Part shown: positions 52,380-64,000 of the stretch, in pieces
Numbering within the stretch: position 1 is the stretch's first letter
Layout: the number at the start of each line of letters is the position of its first letter
Assembly: GCF_019320115.1 (NCBI RefSeq)
Contig: NC_089595.1
Coordinates: 111,120,461 to 111,184,460, forward strand
Source of the DNA: Miscanthus floridulus
Lineage: Eukaryota; Streptophyta; Magnoliopsida; Poales; Poaceae
DNA length: 64,000 nt
Direction of reading: 5' to 3'
Translations under genes and position numbers: made by a program
The notes under the pieces: model-generated
Told to the model about the DNA's origin: nothing
Databases searched by the model: none
What the model saw: only the letters and a program-made list of their open reading frames with translations

Positions 52380-54963
52380 TCAAGTGAAATCTAAGCCAAA
52401 GTCTCTCAAGGTGGCAATCATCCAAAGCAGCTGGCAGCAACAACTAGCGGCAGCAACATATCCGGCTTCTGTGGTGGATTCGGCAACACTGGATTGCTTA
52501 CGAGAGGACCAAGAAACCAAGTAAGAACCAATAAACTGACAAGTCCCTGACATGGACTTTCTATCTAAGCAGCAACCAGCAAAATCCACATTAGAATAAC
52601 CGCAAAAAGAAAGCGAGGAAGAAGCTGAATACCAAAGCCCAAACTTAGGAGTGAAATGGAGATACCTCATGATCCTTTTGACGTCTTGGCGATGAGACGT
52701 GCGCGGTGAAGCCTGAAAGAGTGCACACAGACACACGACAAACCATATGTCCGGTCCTGTCGCCATCAGGTACAGCAAAGACCCAATTATGCTACGGTAC
52801 TCCTTCTGGTCCACAGCTTCTCCTTCCTCATTAGCGTCCAGGTCCATCGTGGTTGACATGGGCATCGAAAGAGGCTTGGCCTCGCCCATATCAAACTTCT
52901 TGAGCACATCCTTGGTGTACTTCCCTTGGTGCACGAATGTCCCTTCCTGAGTTTGCTTGATTTGCAACCCAAGAAAGAAGGTCGACTCTCCCATCATGCT
53001 CATCTCAAATTCCCTACTCATAGTATCTGCAAACTTGGCAACAAGTGCATGAGAAGAGCCACCAAAAATAATATCATCCACGTATATTTGAACCAAAAGA
53101 GTGTCATTGCCTTGCTTAAGGAGAAACAAAGTTTTATGAACTTAACCCATTTAAAAAACCCTTTTTAAGCAAGAAGGTTTTCAAACGCTCATACAAGGCT
53201 CTTGGGGCTTGTTTCAAACAATACAAGGCTTTGTGAAGTTTAAAAACAAGTTTTGAAAACTTTGGGTTCTCAAAACCGGGGGGTTGCCTCACATACACCT
53301 CCTTCTCTATATACCCATTCAAGAAAGCGCTTTTGGCATCCATTTGAAACAACTTAAAACCCTTCAAAGCTGCAAAAGCTAGAAGGATTCTAATCGCCTC
53401 TAAATGAGCTATAGGAGCGAAGGTCTCCTCGTAATCTATACCATCTTTCTGGCAAAACCCTTGGGCTACCAACCTAGCTTTGTTCCTCACCAACACCCCA
53501 TCTTCACTCTGTTTGTTTTTGAAAACCCACTTGGTTCCTATGGGATGGCACTCTGGTGGAGGTGGTACTAAAACCCAAACCTAGTTTCTCTCAAAGTTTT
53601 CCAACTCCTCATGCATGGCATTAACCCAATCGGGATCAGATAAAGCATGTCCAACATCTCGAGGCTCAAAAGAAGCAACAAATGCAGAATGAGTGAAGTG
53701 TGAGTTTTGATATGACCTAGACCCTGTGACTCGGTGGTCAATGGTGCCGATCATCATCTAAAGGTGGATGGCGATGCTGAATGTGCCATGGTGCCTCCCT
53801 TGAGGAAGTCGCCTCCCCCTCAATAGTAGCTGGTGCCTCCTTAGGTGCAGCTAGCATAGGCTGAGGAAGCTGCTCGAATGACCCCCCCAAGTAGTGGAAG
53901 TAGAAGGATCGGGACCATGAGCCAAAGTAGTCATCGTAGGCTCGAGAGGGGCAGCCGGTGGAGTCGGCTCGGGATCACCCCAATCGGCATCTTCCTGCTC
54001 CTCCTCCACAAAGATGCTTTCACCAAGCTCCTGCTCTCCTGCAGACTCAAAGTCAGAGGATGGACAAGACATTGTTTCATCAAATGTGACCTCGCAGGTC
54101 TCCACAACTCGATTAGTCTCCATGTTAAGAACACGATAAGCATGAGAGTGAAATGCATAACTCAGAAAAATACTGTCTGAAGACCTAGACTCAAACTTGT
54201 CCAAATTACCTATCTTGAGCACAAAGCATTTGCACCCAAACACTCTAAAGTGGCTTACCTTGGGTAGCCATCCAAATCGTAATTCATAAGATGTCTTCTT
54301 CATGAAAGCCTGAAGGAAAATGCGATTGGAAACATAGCAAACGGTGTTGATCGCTTCGGCCCAATATCTTCTAAGAGTCCTATGCTCATCGAGCATCGTC
54401 CTAGCCATTTCAACCAAAGTCTGATTTTTGCGCTCAACAACACCATTTTGCTGAGGGACATAAGGCGAAGAAAACTGGTGTTCAAGACCTAAAGCAGCAC
54501 ATAAGGTTTCAAACTGAGTGTTTTTTAATTTAGTGCCATTGTCACTACGCATAGCTCTCATGGCCTTCTTAGGCAACTTAGTGTGTAACCGAAGAGTCAA
54601 GTCTCGGACCAAAGAAAAAGCCTCATCCTTTCCCTCCTTGAAAAACACCTAAGAGTACCTCAAAAAGTCATCCATGATCACTAGAACGTACCACTTCCCA
54701 CCCTCTGACCGAACCCGAGCAGGACCAACTATGTCCATATGAAAAAACTTGCATGGTCCCTTGGTCATAACTTGGTTCACAGGGGGGTGAGATGCAGCAA
54801 CCATCTTCCCATGGTGACAAGGGTGACAAACAAGATCTTTCTCAAACTTCAATTTGGGCAATCCTTGAATTAAGTCAAGTGAGCCCAATCTGACAAGCAA
54901 ATCGAAACTCAAGTGACCAAGTCTCCTATGCCACTTCCATAAATCATGAGATGATCTGGCCAC
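52380..54963 (-). pseudogene. Copia pol remnant: pre-integrase, integrase, reverse transcriptase, RNase H
   Basis: Right to left. The GAG-pre-integrase zinc region (54649-54963; H-R-R-L-G-H-L, C-H-P-C-H-H-G-K) is followed by an in-frame TAG at about 54649. The integrase core follows (53851-54648; M-R-S-D-N-G-T-K and V-E-R-K-N-Q-T). There is then a gap with stops, RVT_2 first half (53134-53496; A-R-L-V-A-Q-G-F, M-D-A-K-S-A-F-L-N-G), a frameshift near 53131, and the second half with Y-V-D-D-I at about residue 16, then RNase H (52380-53129). In RNase H the usual S-T-T-E-A-E-Y reads S-T-T-E-A-G-Y, losing one catalytic-region glutamate. Dead polyprotein. Confidence 0.88.
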
Positions 54964-55197
54964 AAGGCAGCGAGAAGAGCCAAAAGAAAGAGAAAAATTA
55001 GCTCAAAAGACATGACCAAATGGGACAATTTGACAAACAAGATTTCTCTAAGAATCAAGAACTCGAGACAAGCCAGTCTTAAAACGCACTTCAAAGCCAT
55101 CCCCAAGAAGTTGCGAAACAGAAAGCAAATTGAAATGCAAGTTCAAAACCAAATCAAGGTCAAATGTGGAACTCCCCCTGAACAAATGCAATCTCAC

Positions 55198-56484
55198 AAC
55201 ATGTCTGGTATGTATGAGCAGATTTGAGGAAATTTCGATTCGAAGCCCGAAACTTGACCAAATCAATTCGGATCGACTTGAAACTTTGTAGGGATGTTCC
55301 TCGAAGTGTTGAGAAGATATCTTCAAGATATGAACACCCAAATCCAAGCAAATCTCAATCTATCTCAAAATCCATCATGAAGGGTGGGGTTTTCTCAAAA
55401 TTCCTCAAATGGATGGATTTTCGTGCTCGAGTTAAATCTACCCAAACTGGTTGGTGGGAATGATTATCAGATGTCCTTGCATGTTTTGATCCAACCCAAA
55501 AGCCCCCAAAAGCTTGAATTCAAAGAAATCACAAAAATCAAGAGAAGGGGGATACCAGGAGAGGAAGAACACCAAAACCAAATCAAAACAAAATTAACTC
55601 AGATCTTGAGGCGACGAGGACACAAGGAGGTTAAGGCCTCCATTCCCACTTAGATGAGGTCTACAAGATTTGGTTTACACAGATGAGTGATTTGGCTAAA
55701 TCATCTACGGATCACTACAACAGTCTAGAGACAGGGAAACCCTAACAAGGATGAAAGAAATGACTGAGTGGAGAGATGGGGTGGAGTGGAGGCAGCCCCA
55801 TCTTATTTATAGACATATTATACAGTTGCACTAATGCCCCATGTATTTTGAGCCAAACCACTTGACCCGAGGGCGTAATGGTCCAACTCTTTTTCTGTTG
55901 ATCGGACGGCCATGCTTCCTTCACAGATTTGCTTCACCTTGACGCAACCTCCGTGATTCCGCCACGCGCCACACCCGTTCCTCCTTGGAACCTCCGCTCA
56001 GGTTTTGAGGCCCAAACCCAAAAACCATCCACTGGTGGTTTGGTGGCCCAAACCACCAAACCGCCCATGAGTAGCGTACTCCATACATGTCCCCCGCAAC
56101 TCAACACGTGTCACTTTGTCCTTGACCGCCCGGCCACCAAGTCTTATAGAGCCTCCGCTCGACTTACACGTCCGTTATCTTGACTCAGTCAACACGGTCA
56201 CTCCTCCTTGTACACTTGCACTTGCCGATGTCCCCATATGTCAGCCACCATGGCTAGTCCCCCGGCCTCCTGGTCCCTCGGTGCAAGCCTCATGTCTATC
56301 CTTCACCGCTCCTAGTTGGCACGACACGTCCCTACTTGACCTTCACCTCACCGTCGACCATCGCCTCTGAGCTCCACACCTACGCACCACAAGCCAAGAG
56401 ACATGTTGCACAACACACTCATGCCACAGTTAGTCCATAAACTCAACCTGAAGTGCTACTCATTGACAATCACTTATCACAACA
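55198..56484 (-). repeat. Truncated 5' LTR of the family B element
   Basis: Parallels 49299-50585 with the same landmarks: a TATA box at 55804-55811, a CTTGACCCGAGGG phrase and an ATCACAACA end. It lacks the first 530 plus-strand bases of the complete LTR. Confidence 0.8.
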
Positions 56485-56827
56485 TCGACATGGAAAAGTG
56501 CATGACTGGGTTTAGGATAGATGGCCGTACTATCAAGAGGGGCAAACTTATTTGCATATTGGTCATCTAGTGCTACTTGAGCGATCTAACTTTGCATACA
56601 TTGCTAGAATTGAGTGGCATGGTGAGAAGGAGTGGAAACCCTTTGAAAATGTTTGTGAAAATGCTAACTCACATGCACAAGATGGTGGGACACTTTGGAG
56701 TTGGCACATTTGCAAAAGTGCAGATGAAAGGAGTTGTTTGGTGCTCACTATGGAGCATCGGCCTCTATGCATGCGGCTGAGGCATCGAATTAGGTGATCA
56801 CTAGAACTAGTGAGAGATCATCACATG
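56485..56827 (+). repeat. Family A Copia LTR, right piece
   Basis: Resumes the LTR begun at 48235: GGGTTTAGGATAGATGGCCGTACTATCAAGAGGGGC, then TGCTAACTCACATGCAC, matching 28815-29050. About 45 bases around the insertion point are missing, and it is cut at 56828 by an inverted LTR. Confidence 0.65.
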
Positions 56828-57763
56828 TGTAGGGTCAAGATGGCGGACTAGAGGGGGTGAATAGTCATTTCTAAAAAAATACTCGCACCGGCTAATCGAA
56901 ACAAATGTGGAATTAAAACTATTGGTCTAGCTAGGACTACACCCCTCTATCTATATTTACAAGCACCTTATAAAGATTCTAATTAAGCAACTAAGGTGCC
57001 AGGCTAGCTAGAGCTCACCTAACCAATTCTAGTTAACAAGGTCACACAAACCTATGCAAATAGTACTCAAGCAAACCAGGAGCTTCTACACATGCTAGTA
57101 TGCAAAAGCACAAAGCCTAAGCTCACTAGCAATGCTCAATAATAAGGATACACAAATCAAATAATGTGACTAACAAGGCTACTCAAGCAAATTAGTCACG
57201 CAAGGGAGCTACTTCTATGCTACACAAGGAAGAAAGTAACTAGCAAGCTACACAAGCTAACTAATTACAAAACCAACTACTACAACAGCACAAGCACAAT
57301 ATATGAATGAATAAATACAAGCTTGTGTTGGGGAATTGAAAACCAATGGGAAGAACAAGGTTGACACGATGATTTTTATCCCAAGGTTCACTTGGTTGAC
57401 ACCAAGCTAGTCCCCATTGAGACAAGCTCCAAGGTTGCCACCGGTCCTCTTGCTAGTGGTGACTCACTAGTCACACTCTCCCACATGGAGTGCTTACTAC
57501 AAGCTCTAGCACTTGACCCAGCCCGACCACTTGTCGCCCTTCGTGTCTCGCTCAACTAGAGTTGCACTTCATGGCTCCCGCGGGGCGAGCACAACACCCC
57601 TCACAAAGCTCTTCTCCGGAGCACTGCACAAGCTTCTTGCAGGCTTCGACAGAGATCATGCCACCAAGCCATCTAGGAGGTGGCAACCTCCAAGAGTAAC
57701 AAGCACCACCGGGTTGCAACTCGAACACCTAGTGCCACTCGATGCAATTTTGCAATGCAACAT

Positions 57764-59713
57764 TGAAAGCCCTAGTTTGGTTTCGGCTAATTGATGAAAC
57801 CAAATTGATCTAACCTCATTGCTATAGTGTGTGTAGTCAAGAAAGGTTAGGACCAAGACCATGTGATCGACAAAGCACAAGAGTGATCGGCAAAGCTCTT
57901 GTGTGGTCGGCAAAACACTTGAGTGATCGACATGTGGTCGCCCAAGCCTAGGAGTGATTAACAAAGACTTTGGAGTGGTCGGATATGTTGATCAAGTGCT
58001 CCACATTTAAAAAGAAGAAATAGAAAAACAAAAATGGGCTCAAGGCAAAGGTATAACCATAGGATCCATTTTTGGTTTGGTGATCGAGACACTATAGAGA
58101 GTGTGATCACATTTAGGATTGATAGCCGTACTATTAAGAAGGGTGATCTCATGGCTAAAACGGTTATCAAAGTGCCACTAGGTGAATGAATTTAATGCAT
58201 CTGCATAGGACCTAGTGAATACTAACATCCCTTGGAGAACATGTTTGTGAAATGCTAACTCACGTGCATAAGTGTTGGAAACTTGGTGGAGTTAACACAT
58301 TTGCACAAGGGATGAAGCTGAGAGGAGATAGATGTGCTCTGTCTACATCGGACGTTTTCGATGCAAGCATCAGATGCTAAGGGAAGCGTCTGATGGCTTA
58401 CCCTAGTTGGCAGATAGAGGCACAGTGTTGCATTGGACGTTAGAAAAGTGCGCACCGGACGATATGGTGGCACTGTTCACTCACTGACTGTGTAGGTCAA
58501 AGAGCATCGAACTCTATTATCGTCCGATGGGGTACATCAGATGCGTCCGATGTGATTTGTCGTTCTCTAGAACCTCTCTGTGTAGAATTAATAGGCATCA
58601 GACGTTTTGGGAGTAGCGTCTGATGGAGGCATCGGACGCTATCTGACACAGTAGCAGTTGGGTGGCAACAGCTCCTTTCAAACGATCGATTGACACGGTG
58701 CAGACACGTGGTGCATCGGACGCTGGAGCAGCGTACGACGGTTCCGCGTTTGCATCTGATACGGACGCAGTCAACCCAATGAGTGGGGTAACGGCTAGTT
58801 GAGCTTTGGGGGCTCTATAAATATGTGTTGGCTAGTTGATGCTTAGTTTCTGGGCTCTCCAACTCATTGATACACCTTGTGACCATACTCTACTCTCTCC
58901 CACTCATCTAGTTCATGTGTTGATCATCCAAAGTGAGATTGGGAGTGATCCAAGTGCATTTGCATTGTTTTTGAGCATTTAGTGGCACTTGAGATCGTGT
59001 GAGCTGTGGGATTGCTTATTACTCTTGGTGGTTGCTAACACCTAGATGGCTTGGAGCAGCAGAGGAGGTTTGTCATGAGTTGATTGTTCGTGGCCATCTC
59101 CCGGTGATTTGTGCGGGTTCTTGACCTTCTCCCGGTGAAGAGCCAAAAGGTACTCTAGTAAATTGCTCATGTTATTGAGTTACCCTCACTTGTGGGTCGG
59201 CTCTTGTGGTGCCCATTTGTTGGGCTAGGTTTGTGAAACACCTATTAGCTATCGAACCACCAAGTGTGTGGTCGACACAATGGGGACTAGCGTGTCGGCA
59301 AGCGCGTGAACCTCAGGAGAAAAATCATGTGTCACTTGTTTTATTTGATATCTCCCGGTGTTCATTTGGTATTCATATTGTGATTGATTGTCTCTTGCCA
59401 GCGTTGGTAACTATCTCTATCACTTGCATTTCTTTCATATATTCTTGTGTACTAGTGGTTGTAGTTGCTAGTAGTAGCTCTCTAGATAGAAGTAATTAGC
59501 TCTTGCTTGCTCACTAGTTTAGAGAGTAGTGACTTAGACATTGATTGACATAGAGATCATAATATACTAGAATAGTTTGGATAGGTGGCTTACAACACTT
59601 ACTAGAGCTGGAGCAAAAAGCTTTGCTTTCTAATTAACTAATTAGTTGCTCTAAGTGTTTTGTAGAAATTTTGTTAGGCTATTCACCCCCCTCTAGCCAT
59701 TTAGGACCTTACA
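57764..59713 (+). repeat. Solo Copia LTR, family C
   Basis: TGAAAGCCCTAG to CCTTACA, 1,950 bases, with TATA at 58816-58823, inserted in the inverted family A LTR, whose homology resumes on both sides (CGATGCAATTTTGCAATGCAAC / GCAGTAGAATCACTC). The flanking pentamers AACAT and AACGC match at only three positions, so the target duplication is weak. No internal region exists, which implies LTR-LTR recombination. Confidence 0.75.
58340..58750. repeat. Short-word array upstream of the family C TATA box
   Basis: CATCGGACG/GCATCAGATG-type words and inverse forms (CGTCCGATG, GCGTCTGATG) occur about a dozen times (for example near 58356, 58368, 58387, 58434, 58454, 58523, 58541, 58547, 58588, 58616, 58631, 58717), ending about 70 bases before the TATA box. 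Confidence 0.65.
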
Positions 59714-59913
59714 AACGCAGTAGAATCACTCACTCTCAATCAATCGGATGATCACTATGCACACAAGTGAGTTAGAGGGCTCCCAAGCACACCTACATAA
59801 GCCACCAAGGCTCAAGGGTGTTCAGCAGCTGGCCAAAGCCGACTATGGCTCCTATTTATAGAGCCAACAACAAGGGACCTAAAACAGCCCTCCCTGGGCT
59901 TTTCATGTGAGCA

Positions 59914-60370
59914 TCGGGCCCTAATTCGGGGTCATCAGACTACTGTAGCAGCATCCGATGTATCGCTCGATGACACGAGTACTAGCCATTTGAAATCAAC
60001 CGTTGGCGCCCAACGGCTCTCTCTGCACGCGCTCAGTCAGACAACATCCGATGCACTATTAACATCATTTGATGTAACCATGATTACCATCCATAGAATT
60101 ATTTCCAAGACAGAGAGCAGCCAATTCACATCGGATGCAGATACTGTTCACATTGGGTACACTGTTCGCAACGTGCGATGTACTGTTCATATCTGTGCCC
60201 TGTTCGCATCGGTCTCACTGTTTACAGAATCTGATGCATTGTTCACATCGAACCCTAGCTCACCAGCATCCGATGCATATGACTTAGCATCCGATGCTCT
60301 CTGTTGCGCCTGATTGCACCTAGGGTTAGCCGCGTCTGATGCACTCGGCATCAACGTCTGATGCAGCCAG
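59914..60370. repeat. GCATCCGATG word array in the inverted family A U3
   Basis: CATCCGATG or CATCGGATGC and near variants occur at about 59950, 60049, 60068, 60129, 60231, 60269, 60288, 60328 and 60355. They sit at the same place relative to the TATA box as the different word array of the 28273 LTR. Confidence 0.65.
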
Positions 60371-61091
60371 AGCTTTTACCATCTTTTATCACTACAACCC
60401 TTGTGCAACAGTGTTAACTCCACCAAGTTTCCAACACTTGTGTACATGAGTTAGGATTTTCACAATCATTTTTAAAGGGTTTTCACTCTTTTCACCATGC
60501 CACTCGATCCTAGCAACATCGCAAAGTTAGATCACTCGAGTGGCACTAGATGACCGATATGCAAATAAGTTTGCCCATCTTGATAGTACGGCCATCTATC
60601 CTAAACCCGGTCATAGACTTCTCTACATACCTATGACCGGTGAAATGAAAAGCCCTATAGGTTATACCTTTGCCTTGCGCATTCCATTCTATCTCCTCAG
60701 ATGTTGATTCTAGACAAGAACCAACCTATCACAAGTGATATGATCCACTTCATATCATCATGTAACGTATTGGTTCATCGATCTTGACCTCACTTGCTCT
60801 TCACCGTTGCTTCGGTCCATCGGCGCCAAGTCTTGCTCAAGCTTCCCCGCCACGTGCGGTTTGTCGCTTCAAAGCCTCCGACTTGCCCTTCACAGTTGCA
60901 ACCGGCCCATCAAGGCAAGCCTTATCTTGATCTTCTCCACCTAGCCACATGACTCTATGTCATGTCTCATGTGCAATGAGCTCCTTCATCACATGTGTAC
61001 CTGTGGACTAATTTCCTATGTATCTCACATAAACACATATTAGTCCACCTAGGTTATCACTCAATTATCAAAACCAAACAAGGACCTTTTA

Positions 61092-63174
61092 ATCTCCCTC
61101 TTTTTGGTAATTGATGACAACTCTATAAAGATATGGAAATTAAGCTTATTTCAAGCTAGCGCTTCACACAAGTGTAAATTACTAACTTGATTTGGATTTT
61201 ATGCTACTTATCCAACATTTAAGCTCTATGTTAGGATTTGGATAAGCATCATAAAACCTGACTTGGTAGTGATAACTCCCCCTACATGTGTGCTCAAATG
61301 GTTTGGTTTCAAGCTTGCACACATGCATAAATATGAAATTTGTGGGAGTGTTAGCACTACTAAGTGATGCTAAGGTGTACAGCGTAACCTTTGAAGTGTG
61401 ATACCAATCGGAGTTACACTTTTAAGTCCATCCTTAGCACCATGAGTAGCTAGACAACATAAACACTAGAAACCCCGTGAGATCAAAATTATAAGCAAGG
61501 TTCTAGTTTTTGCTTAATAAACACAAGTCTAGCTACTATCCTATGCATGCTAGTTATCATATCATCATTCAAGTTCTACAAATAACATACACCACACAAA
61601 CATGCATATCAAATTTAAAACTTGTGCAAATGCAAGCGAGCACATGAATATGCACATGTCAAATGCAATCAACCAAGTTCATGAGCTTGCTCCCTCTACT
61701 TGTGTGCTTTTCTTGTCCAAGAATTTTGATCCCCTATATTCTCCAAGCTTGCTCCATCTTGGTCCATGTCCATGTCCAAATCAACTTCACCACCACTTCT
61801 CCCCAAATATTTTTGTACTATCTTTGTACTACTTCTCCCCCTTTGTCATCAATTTCCATAAAAGGTATGCATCTTTGATACAAAGGGTTGCATTAGGGGT
61901 AGATGGTTGATACTTGAATCTTGCATTTTTATGGACACCACCATATGTGTTGGAATGACACCACTTGTAGATAGAGATACCACGTGAAGGATTTGTGTAT
62001 CTCCCTCTTAGTCATTGCATTGGTCATACCCCTTGATAATCTTGAGCTCTTGTAAATGAGGGATGCTTGACTTGATTTGATCACTTAAAGTTGAGGATCA
62101 CTTGAAATCTTGTAGGATACCACTTGTGATCTAGACACTACTTGAATACCAATTGAAAGATCATATGAGTCTAGATACCACTCGTTTTACTTGATATCCA
62201 TTTGCATTGTTGTCTTGTTCTTGAACTAGATTGTTTCCATGAACTTCTTTCTCTTTGACTTGAACTAAATGATTTGCCTAAGCTTCCAAGTCTGGTTTGA
62301 ACCCTCTCTAAGCTTCTTCATGTGCTCTAAGTGGTTATCTTATTGAGGTTGTACTTGTCACTTGATTGCAATCCAAAATAGATCAAGTACTTGGGTTCAC
62401 TAGCTCATGAACAAACTCATATATTAACCACTAGATCATATAATCATTCAAGCAATAGTGGTAGACTATGAATCTTAAAATTTCATTTGTTATGCATGAT
62501 CCTATAAGCATGTTCTATATGCACTAACCGCATACTAGTAAGGGATAAAAAATGATTATGCACAATACAATGATACCTTTGCTATGTTGGAGTAGAGGAT
62601 AGTCATTAGATTTCAATTTAGCTCCATAATAGCAATGTGAAGTCCATTTAAATAGCTTGGTGAAGACCAATCATCAATAATGAAATCCATTCTTCACCCA
62701 TATGATTTGAGAACCACTTATGATCTAGTGCACTTTTTTGTTGTGGTTGGTTTGCTTCATCATTTATCATTGCTTGCTTGAGAGCACGAAATGTGAGAAT
62801 ACCCCTTGAATTCCTATGATTTGCTTTCTTGTGGGTGTTGCTTGCTTTCTAGATCAATCCATTTGATTTATTCAACTAAGCATCTCAAATGTTCCTTAGA
62901 TCACCACTTTGATTTTAGCCTTCCAAACTACGCTCGGTCAACCTACAAAAGGCCGCAAGTCCCTACACTAGGGCGAAGTGACCTCTCTCCAAAGAGCCAT
63001 CCTTGATACTTACTTGAAATGACTTTGTTTGATTGATCCATATGATGGACTTATCTTGATGAATAATCTTAAATTCTTCTTTAAGTCCTTTTCTTTCTAC
63101 TTGTTTAAATCATTTTCTTTCTTCCAAGTGATCTCCAATTATCACTAGAACTTAAACTCCATCTTCATCTTGAG
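61092..63174 (-). other. Internal 3' region of a family A Copia element
   Basis: Non-coding, AT-rich, starting with a polypurine tract next to the LTR, with internal CTCCCCCTACATGTG and CTCCCCCTTTGTCATC phrases like those of the family B element. No gag or pol frame is visible. At about 63175 it joins LTR sequence again. Confidence 0.65.
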
Positions 63175-63492
63175 CTTGGTTCATCGATCTTGACCTCACT
63201 TGCACTGTTGCATCGGTCCATCGGCGCCAAGTCTTTGCTCAAGCTTCCCCGCCATGCGGTTTATTGCTTCAAAACCTCCAACTTGCCCTTCACACTTGCA
63301 ACCGATCCATCAAGCCAAGCCTCATCTTGATCTTCTCCACCTAGTCACATGACTTCGTGTCATGTCTCATATGCAATGAGCTCCTTCATCACATATTCAC
63401 CTGTGGACTAATCTCCTGTGTATTCTCACATAAACACATATTAGTCCACCTAGGTTGTCACTCAATTACCCAAACCAAACAAGGACCTTTCG
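63175..63492 (-). repeat. Second inverted family A LTR fragment
   Basis: About 318 bases matching the U3 start of the LTR at 60770-61091 (GGTTCATCGATCTTGACCTCACTTGC to AAACAAGGACCTTTCG). Confidence 0.75.
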
Positions 63493-64000
63493 ATCTCTCC
63501 TTTTTGGTAATTGATGACAACTCTACAAAGATATGGAAATTAAGCTTATTTCAAGCTAGCACTTCACACAAGTGTAAGTTGCTAACTTGATTTGGATTTT
63601 ATGCTACTTATCCAACATTTAAGCTCTATGTTAGGATTTGGATAAGCATACAAAATCTGACTTGGTAGTGATAACTCCCCCTACATGTGTGCTCAAATGG
63701 TTTGGTTTCAAGTTTTGCACACATGCATAAATATGAAATTTGTGGGAGTTTTACCACTACTATGTGATGCTAAGGTATATAGAATAAACCTTTGAAGTGT
63801 GATACCAATCGGAGTTGCACATTTAAGTCCATCCTTAGCATCATGGTTAGCAAGATTCATCAAAAACACTAGAAACCCCGTGAGATCAACATTATAACCA
63901 AGGTTCTATAACCACTTATAAAATCAACATATCTAGCTAACATCCTATGCATGCTAGTATTCAAATCATCATTCAAGTTCTATAACTAGCATACACCACA
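63493..64000 (-). other. Second copy of the family A internal 3' region
   Basis: Repeats 61092-61600 with few changes (TTTTTGGTAATTGATGACAACTCTACAAAGATATGG...), running off the window. With the preceding LTR piece it forms a direct LTR-plus-internal duplication about 2.4 kb from the first. Confidence 0.75.

Larger units (their letters stand above)
48772..56484 (-). mobile_element. Decayed Copia element (family B) inserted in a family A LTR
   Basis: A minus-strand element with its 3' LTR on the left (48772-50585), a purine tract (ATCAAGGGGGAGATTG on the minus strand, about 50621-50636), a 3' non-coding region, pol remnants (52380-54963) and a truncated 5' LTR (55198-56484). The two LTR segments are direct repeats at roughly 90-95% by eye over 1.28 kb. 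The rest of the 5' LTR, the primer-binding site and gag are gone; LTR sequence at 55198 abuts the pre-integrase region. Target duplication not identified. Confidence 0.8.
56828..61091 (-). repeat. Family A Copia 3' LTR, inverted, with a nested solo LTR
   Basis: Minus-strand LTR starting at 61091 (TAAAAGGTCC, first G mutated) and ending TGTAGGGTC... at 56828. Net of the 1,950-bp insert it is about 2.3 kb, like the copy at 28273. TATA at 59852-59860. Its pre-TATA zone (59914-60370) is rich in GCATCCGATG/CATCGGATGC words, replacing the GACCGGACGC words of the 28273 copy. A purine tract abuts it at 61092-61107 on the minus strand. Confidence 0.8.

Overview
This is plant nuclear DNA, most likely from a panicoid grass of the sorghum, sugarcane, Miscanthus or maize group. 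The reasons are the CACTA element with TTTGCCGAGTGC subterminal repeats, the SIRE/Maximus-like Copia LTRs beginning TGAAAGGTCC, L1-type LINEs, Stowaway-, Tourist- and hAT-like MITEs, and an isolated GC-rich, grass-style gene. No bacterial or organellar genes, rRNA, tRNA or CRISPR were seen. The window is a gene-poor, nested-transposon region with one convincing host gene.

Layout. 1-3389 is the 3' part of a Ty3/Gypsy-type element. It has a + strand 3' LTR with polypurine tract, an antisense plant-mobile-domain (PMD) gene with its own TATA box, and an unusual array of GCCGAT words. 3432-8960 holds two dead, 5'-truncated LINE pieces, MITEs, a GC-rich gene-like island and one half of a diverged duplication. 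9166-18712 is one CACTA (En/Spm) transposon with both CACTA/TAGTG ends and a TAT target duplication. It carries decayed minus-strand transposase and TnpA-like genes and a roughly 950-bp near-perfect inverted repeat near its 5' end. 18713-21060 is flanking DNA containing the other half of the duplication. 21219-22148 is a host gene of the plant basic secretory protein (BSP, peptidase-like) family whose zinc-binding HExxH is replaced.

25353-35535 is a degraded LINE region. It holds an ORF1 remnant, interrupted by a Copia 5' LTR plus gag stub, and a reverse-transcriptase fragment that is itself split by a complete 3.1-kb non-autonomous LTR retrotransposon (398-bp LTRs, GGTAA target duplication). 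35536-38504 is mostly anonymous, with a Stowaway-like MITE and a LINE scrap. 38520-45941 is an apparently full-length L1-type LINE on the minus strand. Both ORFs are open and it is flanked by a perfect 15-bp target duplication, so it is the most plausible recently active element here. 46106-64000 is a stack of Copia LTRs in both orientations, with a hAT element (8-bp target duplication), a decayed Copia pol element and a solo LTR nested inside.

The pattern I think most deserves follow-up is that several unrelated elements carry dense arrays of a short, element-specific word. These are GCCGAT in the PMD-bearing element, GACCGGACGC/GCGTCCGGTC in one Copia LTR, GCATCCGATG in another LTR of the same family, and TCGGAC or GGACATGTCC in others. 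In three LTRs the array lies directly upstream of the TATA box. Two LTRs of one family have different words at the same place, as if the word and a cognate DNA-binding factor were co-evolving. Identities and counts given here were read by eye, and family names rest on motif recognition, not on searches.
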